Below are positions 33,884 through 42,734 of a stretch of 64,000 nucleotides of DNA, piece after piece. Source of the stretch: CAWFZT01 sp963820415 (GTDB taxonomy: Bacteria > Chloroflexota > Anaerolineae > Anaerolineales > Anaerolineaceae). A program made the position numbers and the translations under genes. The notes under the pieces are model-generated. The model ran no database searches. It saw only the letters and a list, made by a program, of their open reading frames with translations, and was not told the DNA's origin. The stretch spans positions 186,001-250,000 of the forward strand of contig CAWFZT010000005.1 in the NCBI GenBank assembly GCA_963820415.1. Direction: 5' to 3'. Position 1 is the stretch's first letter. Each line of letters begins with the position of its first letter.

Positions 33884-36123
33884 GCCGCCGGACTGCTAAA
33901 TCCGAACCAGCACAGAAAGTGCCTGTAAAACCTGCGCCTGAACCGGCTCCATCCCAGGAAAAGGGATTCTTGGAGCGTTTTTCGAGTTGGTGGCTCCATT
34001 TCGATCGCTTTGGCTGGGACGTCCTTGGAATTTTATTCCTCACATTTACGTTATTGACCCTGGTCGGATTGTTGGGGTGGACGCGTGGCGCCTTGCTTTC
34101 CCCCTGGATCGGGCTGCTCAACCGCTGGATGGGTTGGGGGCGCTACCTGGCGGTGATTGTCTTTGGACTGCTGGCGTTGGTGGCCCTGCGCTGGCGTCTC
34201 AACCGTTCCTTGCAAATAAACCTGGGGAAAGTCCTGGCCGTGGAAGCCGCCGCGTTTATTGTCCTGGCCCTCTTATCTATCATGGGCGGAGAGTTGTTGA
34301 GCCGGGCTGAAGCCGGCCTGGATGGGGGAGTGATCGGCTGGGGATTGGCTACGGTTATTGAGTTAGCCATTCCGGTCCCTTGGAGCACCGGCCTGTTGGT
34401 TTTATTCCTGATCCTGTTTGTTCTGTATGGTTTTGGGCTGATTTTGTTAGGGATACGCCTGTTTGAGAAATGGCTGTTTGCGGGGGCAGACGTCAATACA
34501 GCCGTTCCCATCGCAAACTCCTCCCCAACCGCGCTCGCGCCGCCGCAGAAACTGGTGAAAGCGCCTGATATTGAAGCGATGCCACCGGCAGCCGCGGAAC
34601 GTCCGAAGGCCAGAAAAACAGATGAGAAAAAGCCGCCGATTGCCTGGTCACGGGATGAGCGGCTCCCTCCGCTCAACTTGCTGTCGCAAGAACAGCCGGT
34701 CCATCCTGACGAAAACCAGATCCATGAGACAGCCGTATTAATCGAAAAAACTCTGGCCGAATTTGGAGTTCCGTCACGGGTGGTTGGCTTCCGGGTAGGC
34801 CCGACCGTGACTCAGTATGCGGTTGAGCCAGGTTATGTGGAAAAAAATGGCCCAGATGGGCTTCCGATGCAGCAAAAAATCCGCGTGGCGCAGATCTCTA
34901 ACCTGGCCAAGGACCTAGCCCTGCGCCTTTCGGCGGAAAGGTTGCGCATCGAAGCGCCGGTACCTGGACAGTCGTTTGTCGGCATTGAAGTACCCAATCA
35001 GCACAGCACCATCGTCAGGCTGCGCCCGCTGTTGGAGACCGATGCCTTTTACAAACTCAGGTCGCAGTTAGCGTTGGTGATGGGGAAAGACGTATCAGGG
35101 CAGCCGGTGATCGCTGACCTGGCGCGGATGCCTCACTTGCTCATTGCCGGCACCACCGGGTCTGGTAAATCAGTTTGTATCACCGCTATCACTATCTGCT
35201 TGATGATGAACAACACGCCTTCTGACCTGCGCATCGTCATGCTCGATCCGAAAATGGTCGAACTGGTGCGTTTCAACGGGCTGCCGCATTTGTTAGGTAA
35301 GGTGGAAACCGAGATTGACCGCATGTTGGGTGTGTTGCGTTGGGCTCAGGCAGAAATGGACCAACGCTACCGTTTACTGGCGGAAGCGCGTGCGCGCGAC
35401 CTGGAGTCTTACAACCAGAAAATGGAACGCAAAAAACAGTCGGCTTTACCGCGCATCGTCGTCCTGGTGGATGAGCTGGCGGACTTGATGATGACCGCCC
35501 CCGACCAGACCGAGCACAGCCTGGTACGCCTGGCGCAGATGGGGCGTGCTACCGGCATTCACATGGTGGTCGCCACGCAGCGTCCCAGCGTAGACGTTAT
35601 TACCGGGTTGATCAAAGCTAATTTCCCTGCCCGCATTTCCTTTAACATGGCAACGTCAATCGATTCCCGCGTCATCCTGGATACCAACGGCGCTGAAGCA
35701 TTGATGGGTAAGGGGGATATGCTTTTCCTGAACCCCGAGAGCGGCAATCCCCAGCGCGCTCAAGGAGTGCTTGTGACTGACCAGGAAATCGAAAGAGTAA
35801 TTAATTTCTGGCAAAAAATGACGCCCGGCCCAGGGAACGCTCCAACAGCCCCCTGGGAAGAGTTGGTTCCTTCGACTGAAGAAGATTCGGATGTCCTGGT
35901 GCAGAAAGCAGTGGCCCTGGTCGAACGCTCGCAGAGAGCCAGCGCTTCTTTCCTTCAGCGCCGGCTGCGCATCGGATATTCGAGAGCGGCGCGACTGCTG
36001 GACGAGTTGGAAATAATGGGCATCGTTGGCCCGGCCCAGGGCGGCGGGAGAGAACGAGACGTGCTGGCATCTTCGGACGAGAATGATAAGACAAAAGGTA
36101 ATGAAGAAGACCAGCCTGAGTAA
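33880..36123 (+). CDS. ftsK: DNA translocase FtsK/SpoIIIE
   Basis: 747 residues, with ATGA overlap to the S1 gene. Four to five hydrophobic segments (about residues 45-195) anchor it at the septum. A short Pro/Ala linker follows, then the motor: FtsK alpha domain with ETAVLIEKTLAEFGVPSRVV, Walker A AGTTGSGKSV (about 423-431) and Walker B IVVLVDELADLMM (about 527-539), then VATQRPSVDVITGLIKANFP. The C-terminal gamma winged helix (AVALVERSQRASASFLQRRL, about residues 675-735) recognises KOPS-like sites. It pumps chromosomal DNA during division. The linker is short compared with E. coli FtsK, as in SpoIIIE-type proteins. Confidence 0.95.
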   Translation: MSRRTAKSEPAQKVPVKPAPEPAPSQEKGFLERFSSWWLHFDRFGWDVLGILFLTFTLLTLVGLLGWTRGALLSPWIGLLNRWMGWGRYLAVIVFGLLALVALRWRLNRSLQINLGKVLAVEAAAFIVLALLSIMGGELLSRAEAGLDGGVIGWGLATVIELAIPVPWSTGLLVLFLILFVLYGFGLILLGIRLFEKWLFAGADVNTAVPIANSSPTALAPPQKLVKAPDIEAMPPAAAERPKARKTDEKKPPIAWSRDERLPPLNLLSQEQPVHPDENQIHETAVLIEKTLAEFGVPSRVVGFRVGPTVTQYAVEPGYVEKNGPDGLPMQQKIRVAQISNLAKDLALRLSAERLRIEAPVPGQSFVGIEVPNQHSTIVRLRPLLETDAFYKLRSQLALVMGKDVSGQPVIADLARMPHLLIAGTTGSGKSVCITAITICLMMNNTPSDLRIVMLDPKMVELVRFNGLPHLLGKVETEIDRMLGVLRWAQAEMDQRYRLLAEARARDLESYNQKMERKKQSALPRIVVLVDELADLMMTAPDQTEHSLVRLAQMGRATGIHMVVATQRPSVDVITGLIKANFPARISFNMATSIDSRVILDTNGAEALMGKGDMLFLNPESGNPQRAQGVLVTDQEIERVINFWQKMTPGPGNAPTAPWEELVPSTEEDSDVLVQKAVALVERSQRASASFLQRRLRIGYSRAARLLDELEIMGIVGPAQGGGRERDVLASSDENDKTKGNEEDQPE

Positions 36124-36136
36124 TATCTGGGCTCAT

Positions 36137-36215
36137 TGGGATTTTCCGTGGAAGGTCCCAGATTTTTGGGTGTCATGACACCCAAAAATCTGGGAGTTCA
36201 CCACGGTAATTCCCA
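36137..36215. repeat. palindromic element, copy B
   Basis: Core 36157-36194 is a perfect 38-nt palindrome (left arm CCCAGATTTTTGGGTGTCA). It is flanked by a second inverted repeat, TGGGATTTTCCGTGG (36137-36151) against CCACGGTAATTCCCA (36201-36215), with 13 of 15 positions complementary. The same nested plan is seen at 49237-49329. It lies 13 bp after the ftsK stop and might also work as a terminator, though no T run follows. Confidence 0.85.
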
Positions 36216-36249
36216 GAGAACCAATATCTGTTATACAGTTTAGGTCTGG

Positions 36250-36255
36250 TAAAAT
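36250..36255 (+). promoter_or_regulatory. candidate -10 box (TGGTAAAATAGG)
   Basis: TAAAAT in a TGG context, 43-48 bp before the start of the CDP-alcohol transferase gene. Part of the recurring GGTAWAAT pattern; no clear -35. Confidence 0.35.
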
Positions 36256-36297
36256 AGGATATTCGGAATAATATTTCGCCGTTGATTGAGGATGGAG

Positions 36298-36951
36298 ATG
36301 ACCGTAGAAGATTCTACCGACAAAAAAGTTCACTTTAATCTGGAGACTTTTTTACGCAAGAGTTTTAAAGGTATCCTGGATCCTGCCGGGGCTTACTTGA
36401 ATACCACCTGGTTGAAGCCCAATACGGTCACCATCCTCGGTTTGGTCGGAAATTTCGCCGGCGCATTATTAATCGCACTGGGATATATCCGTATTGGTGG
36501 AGTCATCGTTTTCCTGATGGGACCGATTGACGCTTTGGATGGAACCATGGCGCGGCTGCGCGGTGAGCCAACTGGCTTTGGCGGTTTTGTCGATTTAGTT
36601 ACCGACCGCTACTCAGAGCTGGTCATCCTTTTGGGCCTGCTTATCTTTTACATACGGAACCCGAACCCATTGGCGACTTTATTGGTCTACCTATCGGCTG
36701 CCGGATCGGTGCTTGTCCCATACGTTCGCGCCAGGGCCGAAGAAGCCGGTTATTCAGCCAGCATCGGCATCCTGTCCAGGGTGGGTCGTTACCTGATCTT
36801 GGCTCCGGCATTAATGCTCAATATTCCCATTTATGCTCTCGCAATCATCGCCGTATTCGCCAACATCACCGCCCTGCAGCGGATTGCATTTGTACGCCGG
36901 CAGGCCTACCAACGCTGGGCTGAAAAAAAAGATGGATCTTCTTTGCCTTAA
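36298..36951 (+). CDS. CDP-alcohol phosphatidyltransferase family protein
   Basis: 217 residues from ATG 36298 (GAGG 6 nt upstream; frame open from TTG 36286). An integral membrane enzyme that transfers phosphatidyl from CDP-diacylglycerol to an alcohol. The signature D-x2-DG-x2-AR-x8-G-x3-D-x3-D is present: DALDGTMARLRGEPTGFGGF then VDLVTDRYSE (about residues 78-110). About five to six hydrophobic helices are seen. The overall look is nearest to PIP/PGP-synthase-like actinobacterial types, but the acceptor alcohol cannot be assigned. It is followed 35 bp later by lgt, so both belong to membrane lipid or lipoprotein metabolism. Confidence 0.88.
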   Translation: MTVEDSTDKKVHFNLETFLRKSFKGILDPAGAYLNTTWLKPNTVTILGLVGNFAGALLIALGYIRIGGVIVFLMGPIDALDGTMARLRGEPTGFGGFVDLVTDRYSELVILLGLLIFYIRNPNPLATLLVYLSAAGSVLVPYVRARAEEAGYSASIGILSRVGRYLILAPALMLNIPIYALAIIAVFANITALQRIAFVRRQAYQRWAEKKDGSSLP

Positions 36952-36986
36952 CTCCCTGAAACACATTTCAAGAAAGGATTCGGTCA

Positions 36987-37799
36987 ATGCCAACAGGTTT
37001 TAATATCGGTCCCTTAACCATTCGTTATTATGGGATCATTATCATGCTCGGTGCGTTGGTCGCAACCTGGGTGGCGACATGGGAAGCGAAACGGCATGAG
37101 CAAGACCCAGAGATCGCCTGGGACTGCCTGCCCTGGTTGTTGATTGGTGGAATCATCGGGGCGCGGCTCTGGCATGTTTTTACCCCCTCACCGGTCGACA
37201 TCGCTGAGGGGCGGACGACGATCTTCTACCTGACTCATCCTCTCGACCTGATTGCCGTCTGGAATGGCGGTCTGGGAATTCTTGGCGCGGTGGTCGGGGG
37301 GGTAATCGCCTTTATAATTTACGCTCGCAGCCACCGCATCAATATCCCGCTGTGGCTGGATTTCATCGCTCCGGGCTTATTATTGGCGCAAGCGATCGGA
37401 CGCTGGGGAAATTTTGTCAACCAGGAGCTCTATGGAGCGCCGACCAATTTACCTTGGGCGATCTTCATTGATCCACAGCATCGTTTGCCCGGGTTTGCTG
37501 ACCAGGCTTATTACCATCCTCTATTTTTATATGAATCTGGATGGAACATCCTTAATGCGGCCATCATCCTCTGGATCGGGCGCCGCTTCGCCAGCCGTTT
37601 GAAAGAAGGCGATCTGTTCCTGATCTACCTCATCCTGTACCCGGTGGCTCGCTTCTGCCTGGAATTCCTGCGGTTGAACTCCTCAATGATCGCCGGCCTG
37701 AATATCAACCAGGATATTTATGCCGTGATCGGCGTGATTTCAGCCGCCTACCTGGTCTACCGTCATCGCCCGCAGGCAGAGACACAGCCAGCCGAGTAA
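36987..37799 (+). CDS. lgt: prolipoprotein diacylglyceryl transferase
   Basis: 270 residues, with AAGAAAGGA before the ATG. A membrane enzyme that transfers diacylglycerol from phosphatidylglycerol to the lipobox Cys of prolipoproteins. The Lgt signature is GRWGNFVNQELYG (about residues 135-147), with catalytic-region GGIIGARLWHV (about 53-63) and VWNGGLGILGAVVGG (about 90-104). Seven hydrophobic segments are present. The C-terminal YPVARFCLEFLR motif (about 215-226) matches the family Arg region. It works before signal peptidase II, whose gene is at 22408. Confidence 0.95.
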   Translation: MPTGFNIGPLTIRYYGIIIMLGALVATWVATWEAKRHEQDPEIAWDCLPWLLIGGIIGARLWHVFTPSPVDIAEGRTTIFYLTHPLDLIAVWNGGLGILGAVVGGVIAFIIYARSHRINIPLWLDFIAPGLLLAQAIGRWGNFVNQELYGAPTNLPWAIFIDPQHRLPGFADQAYYHPLFLYESGWNILNAAIILWIGRRFASRLKEGDLFLIYLILYPVARFCLEFLRLNSSMIAGLNINQDIYAVIGVISAAYLVYRHRPQAETQPAE

Positions 37800-37814
37800 C
37801 CCGCATCCAATCTT

Positions 37815-38759
37815 ATGATCATTACTGAAGAACTCTGCAAAAAGTTCGACGATTTTGTCGCTGTAGATGGGGTCAATTTAAATGTTTCCGCCGGCGAGGT
37901 GATGATCCTGCTTGGCCCCAACGGGGCCGGAAAAACTACCACCGTGCGTATGTTGACTTCCATCCTTGCGCCTACGCGGGGTCGGGCTTCGGTTGCCGGC
38001 TATGATGTCGTCAAGCAGGCGGATAAAGTCCGTTCGTCGGTAGGGGTTTTAACCGAACACCACGGATTGTATGTTCGTATGAATGCACAGGAGTATCTCC
38101 TATTCTATGGGGAGCTGTACGGGCTGGATAAGAAAACTTGCCTGCAGCGCACCGATGAGCTGCTCGAGCGTTTTGGCCTGGGCGAAGTGAAACACAAACG
38201 TTTAGGGGAATACTCGAAAGGTATGCGCCAAAAACTGGCCCTGGTGCGCGCTCTGCTGCATAATCCGCCAGTGCTGTTGTTGGACGAACCGACGTCGGCG
38301 ATGGATCCAGAAAGCTCACGGCTGGTGCGGGATGCTATTCATTCCCTACGTGACCGAAACCGAGCAATCCTGGTGTGTACCCACAACCTGGCTGAAGCCG
38401 ACGAGCTGGCTGATAAGGTTGCCATCATCCGCAGGGGAAAAATTATCCTGAACGATACCGCCAGCAACATCAAACTCCAGATGCTAGGCCCAGCTGAATT
38501 CGAGGCGCGCCTGGCAAATTGCGTCAATGGCTGGTCGGCCGAGTTTCCCGCTGGCGTTGAACTTTGCTCGCAGGGGGAAAACTGGCTGCGCTTCCGGGTG
38601 AAAGATCCTGAATATTCTAACCCCCACCTGATCCGCCAAATACTGGACAGTCGTCTGGACCTGGTCTCTTTCCAGGAGGTACCGCAGACATTGGAACAGG
38701 CCTACCTGGCAGCCACTCACCAGGCAGCCAACCAGGAAGAGGGTCTGGCCCATGTTTAG
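37815..38759 (+). CDS. ABC transporter ATP-binding protein
   Basis: 314 residues. Walker A is GPNGAGKTTTVR (about residues 33-44), the ABC signature is YSKGMRQKLAL (about 132-142), Walker B LLLDEPTSAMDP (about 154-165) and the H-loop CTHNLAEADEL. It has the general look of the CcmA/DrrA/Nod-type subfamily that powers ABC-2 exporters. The last ~90 residues are an additional domain common to this subfamily. The stop overlaps the permease start by 8 bp, so the two genes form one exporter. Cargo unknown. Confidence 0.93.
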   Translation: MIITEELCKKFDDFVAVDGVNLNVSAGEVMILLGPNGAGKTTTVRMLTSILAPTRGRASVAGYDVVKQADKVRSSVGVLTEHHGLYVRMNAQEYLLFYGELYGLDKKTCLQRTDELLERFGLGEVKHKRLGEYSKGMRQKLALVRALLHNPPVLLLDEPTSAMDPESSRLVRDAIHSLRDRNRAILVCTHNLAEADELADKVAIIRRGKIILNDTASNIKLQMLGPAEFEARLANCVNGWSAEFPAGVELCSQGENWLRFRVKDPEYSNPHLIRQILDSRLDLVSFQEVPQTLEQAYLAATHQAANQEEGLAHV

Positions 38760-40164
38760 AAGCTTGCGCCCGGCTTTACTGATTGCCCAAAGGGAAGTGC
38801 GCGACCAGTTCCGTGATTGGCGCATCATCTTTCCTATCCTGGGGCTGACCATCTTTTTTCCCTTCTTGATGACGTTTACTGCCAATCAGATCCTGGGTTT
38901 CGTCCAGAAGTACGGCGCCAACATTATCGGCGAAAGGCTGGTGCCGTTTTTGTTGATGATTGTGGGCTTCTTCCCAATTTCTGTATCCCTGGTAATTGCT
39001 CTGGAGACCTTCGTGGGAGAGAAGGAACGCGGCAGCATCGAACCATTATTGAGCACCCCGTTGAAGGATTGGCAGCTTTACATGGGGAAACTCCTCTCAG
39101 CGACCATTTATCCGCTCTTATCCAGCTATACGGGTATGCTGGTTTACCTGACCGGCCTGTATCTTAACCACGTGCGCTGGCCTGATGCGCCTATCCTGGC
39201 CCTGGTGGTGGTGCTTACCACCGTCCAGGCCTTGGTTATGGTCGCGGGAGCTGTGGTGGTATCATCTCAAGCCACTTCGGTCAGGGCGGCTAACCTGCTG
39301 GCCAGCTTTATCATCATCCCTATTGCCTTGTTGGTGCAGGGCGAGAGCGTGGTGATGTTTTGGGGCACCTACCAGTCGCTCTGGTGGGGCGTGTTTGGTT
39401 TACTGATTCTGGGGGTTATGTTAGCACGCGTCGGGCTGGCGCATTTTCAACGGGAAGAGCTGCTAGGCCGCGAGATCGATGTATTGAACGTTGCCTGGAT
39501 GGTATCTGTGTTCGTCGAGCAATTCAAAGGCGGCGCACACTCGGTCTGGGAGTGGTGGCGAAAAGTGCTGCCCGATTCGACCCGCCGCCTGGGACGGCCT
39601 GTTTTAGTCGTGACGTTGGTCATGGCTGCTGGAGTCTATATCGGCTCCCGGTTGTTGAGCCAGTTTTCCATCTCCTTGGGGCAGGATGCGGTCACTAACT
39701 TGAACGACCGCCTGCACGATTTGATCAAGTTATGGCCGATGTTTTCCATGGCTCCTGTTATGGCGATATGGTGGCAGAACGTTCGGGTTTTGATCCTGGC
39801 CATGCTGCTGGGGCTGTTCTCCTTTGGCATCTTGGGGATGCTCCCGATGCTGGCGACCATGGTTGCCGCCGGTTATTTACTGGCGTTATTGTCTGCCAAT
39901 GGGCTACCCGTGATGGCCTACCTGGCCTTTGTCTTGCCGCATGGCATCATTGAAATTCCGGCGGCGATTCTGGCTACCGCGGCAGTCGTCCAGGCTGGAG
40001 CAATCCTGGTGACTCCCACGCCGGGAAAAACGTTCGGAGAAGTCTGGTTGACAGCAATCGCGGAATGGGCAAAAATAATGGTGGGCATTGTGATCCCATT
40101 GCTGCTGGTCGGGGCTTGCATTGAGGCCTGGATTACCCCTCGCATCGTCCTTTTGTTTTTCTAG
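38752..40164 (+). CDS. ABC-2-type permease fused to a SpoIIM-like domain
   Basis: 470 residues. Residues about 1-250 are an ABC-2 membrane module (REVRDQFRDWRII, then FVGEKERGSIEPLLSTPLKDWQLYMGKLL-type sequence and six hydrophobic segments). Residues about 280-470 match the stage II sporulation protein M family: a hydrophobic domain with WQNVRVLILAMLLGLFSFGI and the characteristic LPHGIIEIPAAILA (about 398-411). SpoIIM proteins join DNA-engulfment machinery in spore formers but are widespread in non-sporulating phyla, often next to ABC transporters. Fused in one chain here, they suggest one membrane complex with the ATPase just upstream. Confidence 0.85.
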   Translation: MFRSLRPALLIAQREVRDQFRDWRIIFPILGLTIFFPFLMTFTANQILGFVQKYGANIIGERLVPFLLMIVGFFPISVSLVIALETFVGEKERGSIEPLLSTPLKDWQLYMGKLLSATIYPLLSSYTGMLVYLTGLYLNHVRWPDAPILALVVVLTTVQALVMVAGAVVVSSQATSVRAANLLASFIIIPIALLVQGESVVMFWGTYQSLWWGVFGLLILGVMLARVGLAHFQREELLGREIDVLNVAWMVSVFVEQFKGGAHSVWEWWRKVLPDSTRRLGRPVLVVTLVMAAGVYIGSRLLSQFSISLGQDAVTNLNDRLHDLIKLWPMFSMAPVMAIWWQNVRVLILAMLLGLFSFGILGMLPMLATMVAAGYLLALLSANGLPVMAYLAFVLPHGIIEIPAAILATAAVVQAGAILVTPTPGKTFGEVWLTAIAEWAKIMVGIVIPLLLVGACIEAWITPRIVLLFF

Positions 40165-40262
40165 ATACTGAAAAGTGAGCAAGCCTGGCTCGCATCATTC
40201 ACCGGTCTCGCGGGCAGTCGAAATTTCCAGGCAGACCGGGGCAACGGAGCTTTACGGGAATC

Positions 40263-40766
40263 TTACCAGCCGACCAGGTACGGCTCCCATTCGATGCAAT
40301 CTTTCAGATGCCGACCGAAAATATAATAGGCTGAGCTGGGCGGTTCAACGGGCGCATGGCGTAGCTTCATATTTGCATTACCCAGAGTCCGGCCACCTTT
40401 GCGGTGATTGCAGGCCGAACAGGCTGCCACCACGTTCGTCCAGATGTGGGGCCCGCCCAGGTGGCGAGGGACAACGTGGTCAATTGTCAGATCGAGCGTG
40501 TGTTTCCCACAATACTGGCAGGTATAGCCATCCCGCCGGAAGATCTCGCGGCGGGACAGTTTGACGCATGGGCGAGGACGGTGGATCAGTTGCTTCAACC
40601 GGATGATGGAAGGCCGGGGAAAGACGGCGTTAATCGATTTAATTTCACCTCTGCCGTTCATTACCAGCGAGGCGCGTTCAGCCATCATCAGGCCGATCGC
40701 CCGACGAATACCACACACGTGGATAGGCTCAAAATTCGCATTTAAGACCAATACCGGTTCGTCCAT
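40263..40766 (-). CDS. HNH endonuclease family protein
   Basis: 167 residues. The HNH/zinc module occupies about residues 75-130: CQYCGKHTLDLTIDHVVPRH with the two metal-binding Cys pairs (CQYCG and CSACN), the DH dyad, and NVVAACSACNHRKGGRTL. The N-terminal VLVLNANFEPIHVCGIRRAI stretch is the typical opening of this small HNH subfamily, found in many bacteria next to varied genes and mostly of unknown cellular role. It stands alone, convergent with the ABC operon and divergent from the epimerase gene. Confidence 0.9.
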   Translation of the reverse strand: MDEPVLVLNANFEPIHVCGIRRAIGLMMAERASLVMNGRGEIKSINAVFPRPSIIRLKQLIHRPRPCVKLSRREIFRRDGYTCQYCGKHTLDLTIDHVVPRHLGGPHIWTNVVAACSACNHRKGGRTLGNANMKLRHAPVEPPSSAYYIFGRHLKDCIEWEPYLVGW

Positions 40767-40887
40767 ACCAACACCAATCCGAGAATTATAGCACGAGCTC
40801 GGTCGTTTATCCTAAACCCGATCTCCGCGCCAGAACGATCCTTGATCATTCACCTGATTCTCGTTATAGTAGAGAAAAGGTGAGGTT

Positions 40888-41139
40888 ATGAAAATTATTC
40901 TGGCAGGTGGAAGCGGTTTGATAGGGCGCGAGCTGGCGGCTGCTTTGCTGGCAGATGGTCACCAGGTGTGGGTTTTGAGCCGTAATCCGCAGGCGGCCAG
41001 TGTGGCCACTGACGCTCAACTGGCAGCCTGGGATGCCAGGACTTCCCGCTGGTTGGGGGTGCCTGGTGGAAGAGGCGGACGCAATTTTCAACCTGGCCGG
41101 AGAAAACCTTGGCGCCCACCTGTGGACGCTGGCCCATAA
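40888..41139 (+). CDS. TIGR01777-type NAD-dependent epimerase, N-terminal part (frameshifted)
   Basis: An AGGTGAGGTT site precedes the ATG. The Rossmann GGSGLIGRELAAALLADGHQV motif (about residues 7-27) begins the protein as in YfcH/SulA-like epimerases. After LSRNPQAAS and TSRWLG at about 41055 the frame turns to nonsense. The C-terminal frame takes over with LVEEADAIFNLAGEN. The shift sits on GGGGG at 41055-41059. Together with the next entry this is one gene of about 300 codons. Confidence 0.82.
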   Translation: MKIILAGGSGLIGRELAAALLADGHQVWVLSRNPQAASVATDAQLAAWDARTSRWLGVPGGRGGRNFQPGRRKPWRPPVDAGP

Positions 41140-41794
41140 GGAGAAAGTTCTTTCCAGCCGCGCTTACGCCGGTCAGGCGGTTATGCAGGCGTTGACCGCC
41201 GCCAAGCGCCGTCCCGGTGTGCTGGTTCAGGCGTCAGCGATCGGTTATTATGGCGCCAGCGATGACCACATCCTGGATGAATATTCTCCGGCCGGCAAAG
41301 ATTGGCAGGCCAGGGTCTGTCTGGATTGGGAAGCTTCTACCCAAGAAGCTGAGCGAATGGGTATACGGCGCGTGGTGGTGCGCACCGGGCTTGTGCTCAC
41401 CAAAAATGGCGGGGTGCTGCCCAAACTCTTGCTGCCTTTCCGCCTGTTGGTTGGCGGACCCTTGGGTAGCGGCAAGCAGTTTTATTCGTGGATTACCATA
41501 CAAGATGAGATAAGGGCCTTGCTGTTCCTGTTGAAGAACGAAAACGCGGCAGGCGTATTCAACCTGACCGCTCCCAACCCTCTGACCCAGGCTGAATTTG
41601 GCCGGGTTGAAGCGCAGGTGCTGCGCCGGCCCTACTGGTTCCAAACCCCGGCTTTCGCTATGCGCCTGGCCCTGGGCGAGATGAGCACGCTGATGGTAGA
41701 TGGACAGCGGGTGATGCCGAAACGTCTGGGTGAGATGGGTTTCTCTTTCAGCTATGAACAGTTGAAACCAGCTTTACAGGCGATCCTGGCTTGA
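41000..41794 (+). CDS. TIGR01777-type epimerase, C-terminal part (after frameshift)
   Basis: Meaningful sequence starts near 41060 (LVEEADAIFNLAGENLGA, cofactor region) and continues to a complete C-terminus. QASAIGYYGASDD contains the YYG of the family's modified active site, and GGPLGSGKQFYSWITIQDEIRALL, split around the catalytic domain, then FNLTAPNPLTQAEFG and FALRLALGEM-like PAFAMRLALGEMSTLM are standard for TIGR01777 proteins. These are NAD(P)-dependent sugar-nucleotide-epimerase relatives of unclear substrate. The in-frame ATG at 41000 is not the biological start. Confidence 0.83.
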   Translation: MWPLTLNWQPGMPGLPAGWGCLVEEADAIFNLAGENLGAHLWTLAHKEKVLSSRAYAGQAVMQALTAAKRRPGVLVQASAIGYYGASDDHILDEYSPAGKDWQARVCLDWEASTQEAERMGIRRVVVRTGLVLTKNGGVLPKLLLPFRLLVGGPLGSGKQFYSWITIQDEIRALLFLLKNENAAGVFNLTAPNPLTQAEFGRVEAQVLRRPYWFQTPAFAMRLALGEMSTLMVDGQRVMPKRLGEMGFSFSYEQLKPALQAILA

Positions 41795-41840
41795 AAAAGT
41801 CCCTGTCGGGGATCGATTTGTGAGATTGGGAAATATCCGG

Positions 41841-41846
41841 TATAAT
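41841..41846 (+). promoter_or_regulatory. candidate -10 box for tyrS (CCGGTATAATC)
   Basis: TATAAT preceded by GG, 43-48 bp before the tyrS start at 41889; the strongest -10 match among the GGTAWAAT boxes of the window. Confidence 0.45.
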
Positions 41847-41888
41847 CTACGCCTAGCTGGGCTTAGGACCCTGGAACCGGAGGCGGAA

Positions 41889-42734
41889 ATGAACATCGAT
41901 GAACAGGTCGCGTACCTGATGCAGGGTACCGAGTACGGAGACGAATCGCTTAAACAATCCATGGCTGCCGAGCTGCGTGATCGCCTGATCCTGGCACAAA
42001 AAGAAGGCCGGCCCCTGCGTGTGTACTGTGGCTACGATCCACGCAAAGCCGACCTGCACCTCGGCCATACGGTCACCATGCGCAAGCTGCGCCAGTTCCA
42101 GGAACTCGGCCATGAGGTGACTTTCCTGATCGGCACATACACTTCATTAATTGGCGATCCTTCTGACAAGGATATCCTGCGGCCGCAGTTGTCCACCGCA
42201 GAAGTGGAAACCAATGCGCGCACGTACGCCGAACAGGCGTTCCGCATTCTGGATAAGGAGAAGACGAAGATTCGCTACAACGCTGAATGGCTCCAGCACC
42301 TTACCTTTGCCCAACTGATCCATCTGGCCTCGAATTTTACCCTCCAACAGTTCCTGACCCGTGAGAATTTCAAGCTGCGCTGGGAGCGCGGGGATGCGGT
42401 CTACCTGCACGAGACCTTCTATGCCCTGATGCAAGGATACGACGCCTATGCCATGCATACCGATGCCCAGGTAGGGGGAACCGACCAGCTCTTCAACATC
42501 GTCACCGCCGCACGTAAAGTGATGACTTTCCTTGGCGACCCGCCCAACATCGGCATTATCCTGGGTATCTTGCCCGGTACAGACGGTGTAGTAAAAATGA
42601 GCAAGTCGTTGGGCAACCACATCCCGATCAACACCACTCCCGAAGATATGTACGGCAAGGTGATGAGCATTCCCGATTTTGCCATGCCAAAGTTCTTCCG
42701 CCTGGTAACGCGCTGGACGCCTCCGCGAAATTGA
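41889..42734 (+). CDS. tyrS: tyrosyl-tRNA synthetase, catalytic part (frameshift near 42720)
   Basis: Start at ATG 41889 with GGAGGCGG just upstream; the frame is open from 41820. A class I synthetase: HIGH motif as DLHLGHTV (about residues 56-63), YDPRKADLHLG before it, the Tyr-binding GGTDQLFN region (about 195) and the KMSKS loop VKMSKSLGNH (about 236-245). The frame ends at 42734 in sequence without homology (RWTPPRN), while the next frame resumes EIEKIEKDLEEG at 42727. tyrS is normally essential and no second copy is visible, so an indel in the data is more likely than a broken gene. Confidence 0.93.
   Translation: MNIDEQVAYLMQGTEYGDESLKQSMAAELRDRLILAQKEGRPLRVYCGYDPRKADLHLGHTVTMRKLRQFQELGHEVTFLIGTYTSLIGDPSDKDILRPQLSTAEVETNARTYAEQAFRILDKEKTKIRYNAEWLQHLTFAQLIHLASNFTLQQFLTRENFKLRWERGDAVYLHETFYALMQGYDAYAMHTDAQVGGTDQLFNIVTAARKVMTFLGDPPNIGIILGILPGTDGVVKMSKSLGNHIPINTTPEDMYGKVMSIPDFAMPKFFRLVTRWTPPRN

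Noticed and set aside
36157..36194. Element B as a plain ftsK terminator
   Set aside because: No T run follows and the same structure occurs at other loci in unrelated positions, so it is treated as a repeat element.
40165..40262. Possible small RNA or terminator between the ABC permease and HNH genes
   Set aside because: CCGGTCT (40202-40208) and AGACCGG (40233-40239) are complementary but the 24-nt loop and lack of a T run give no firm support.
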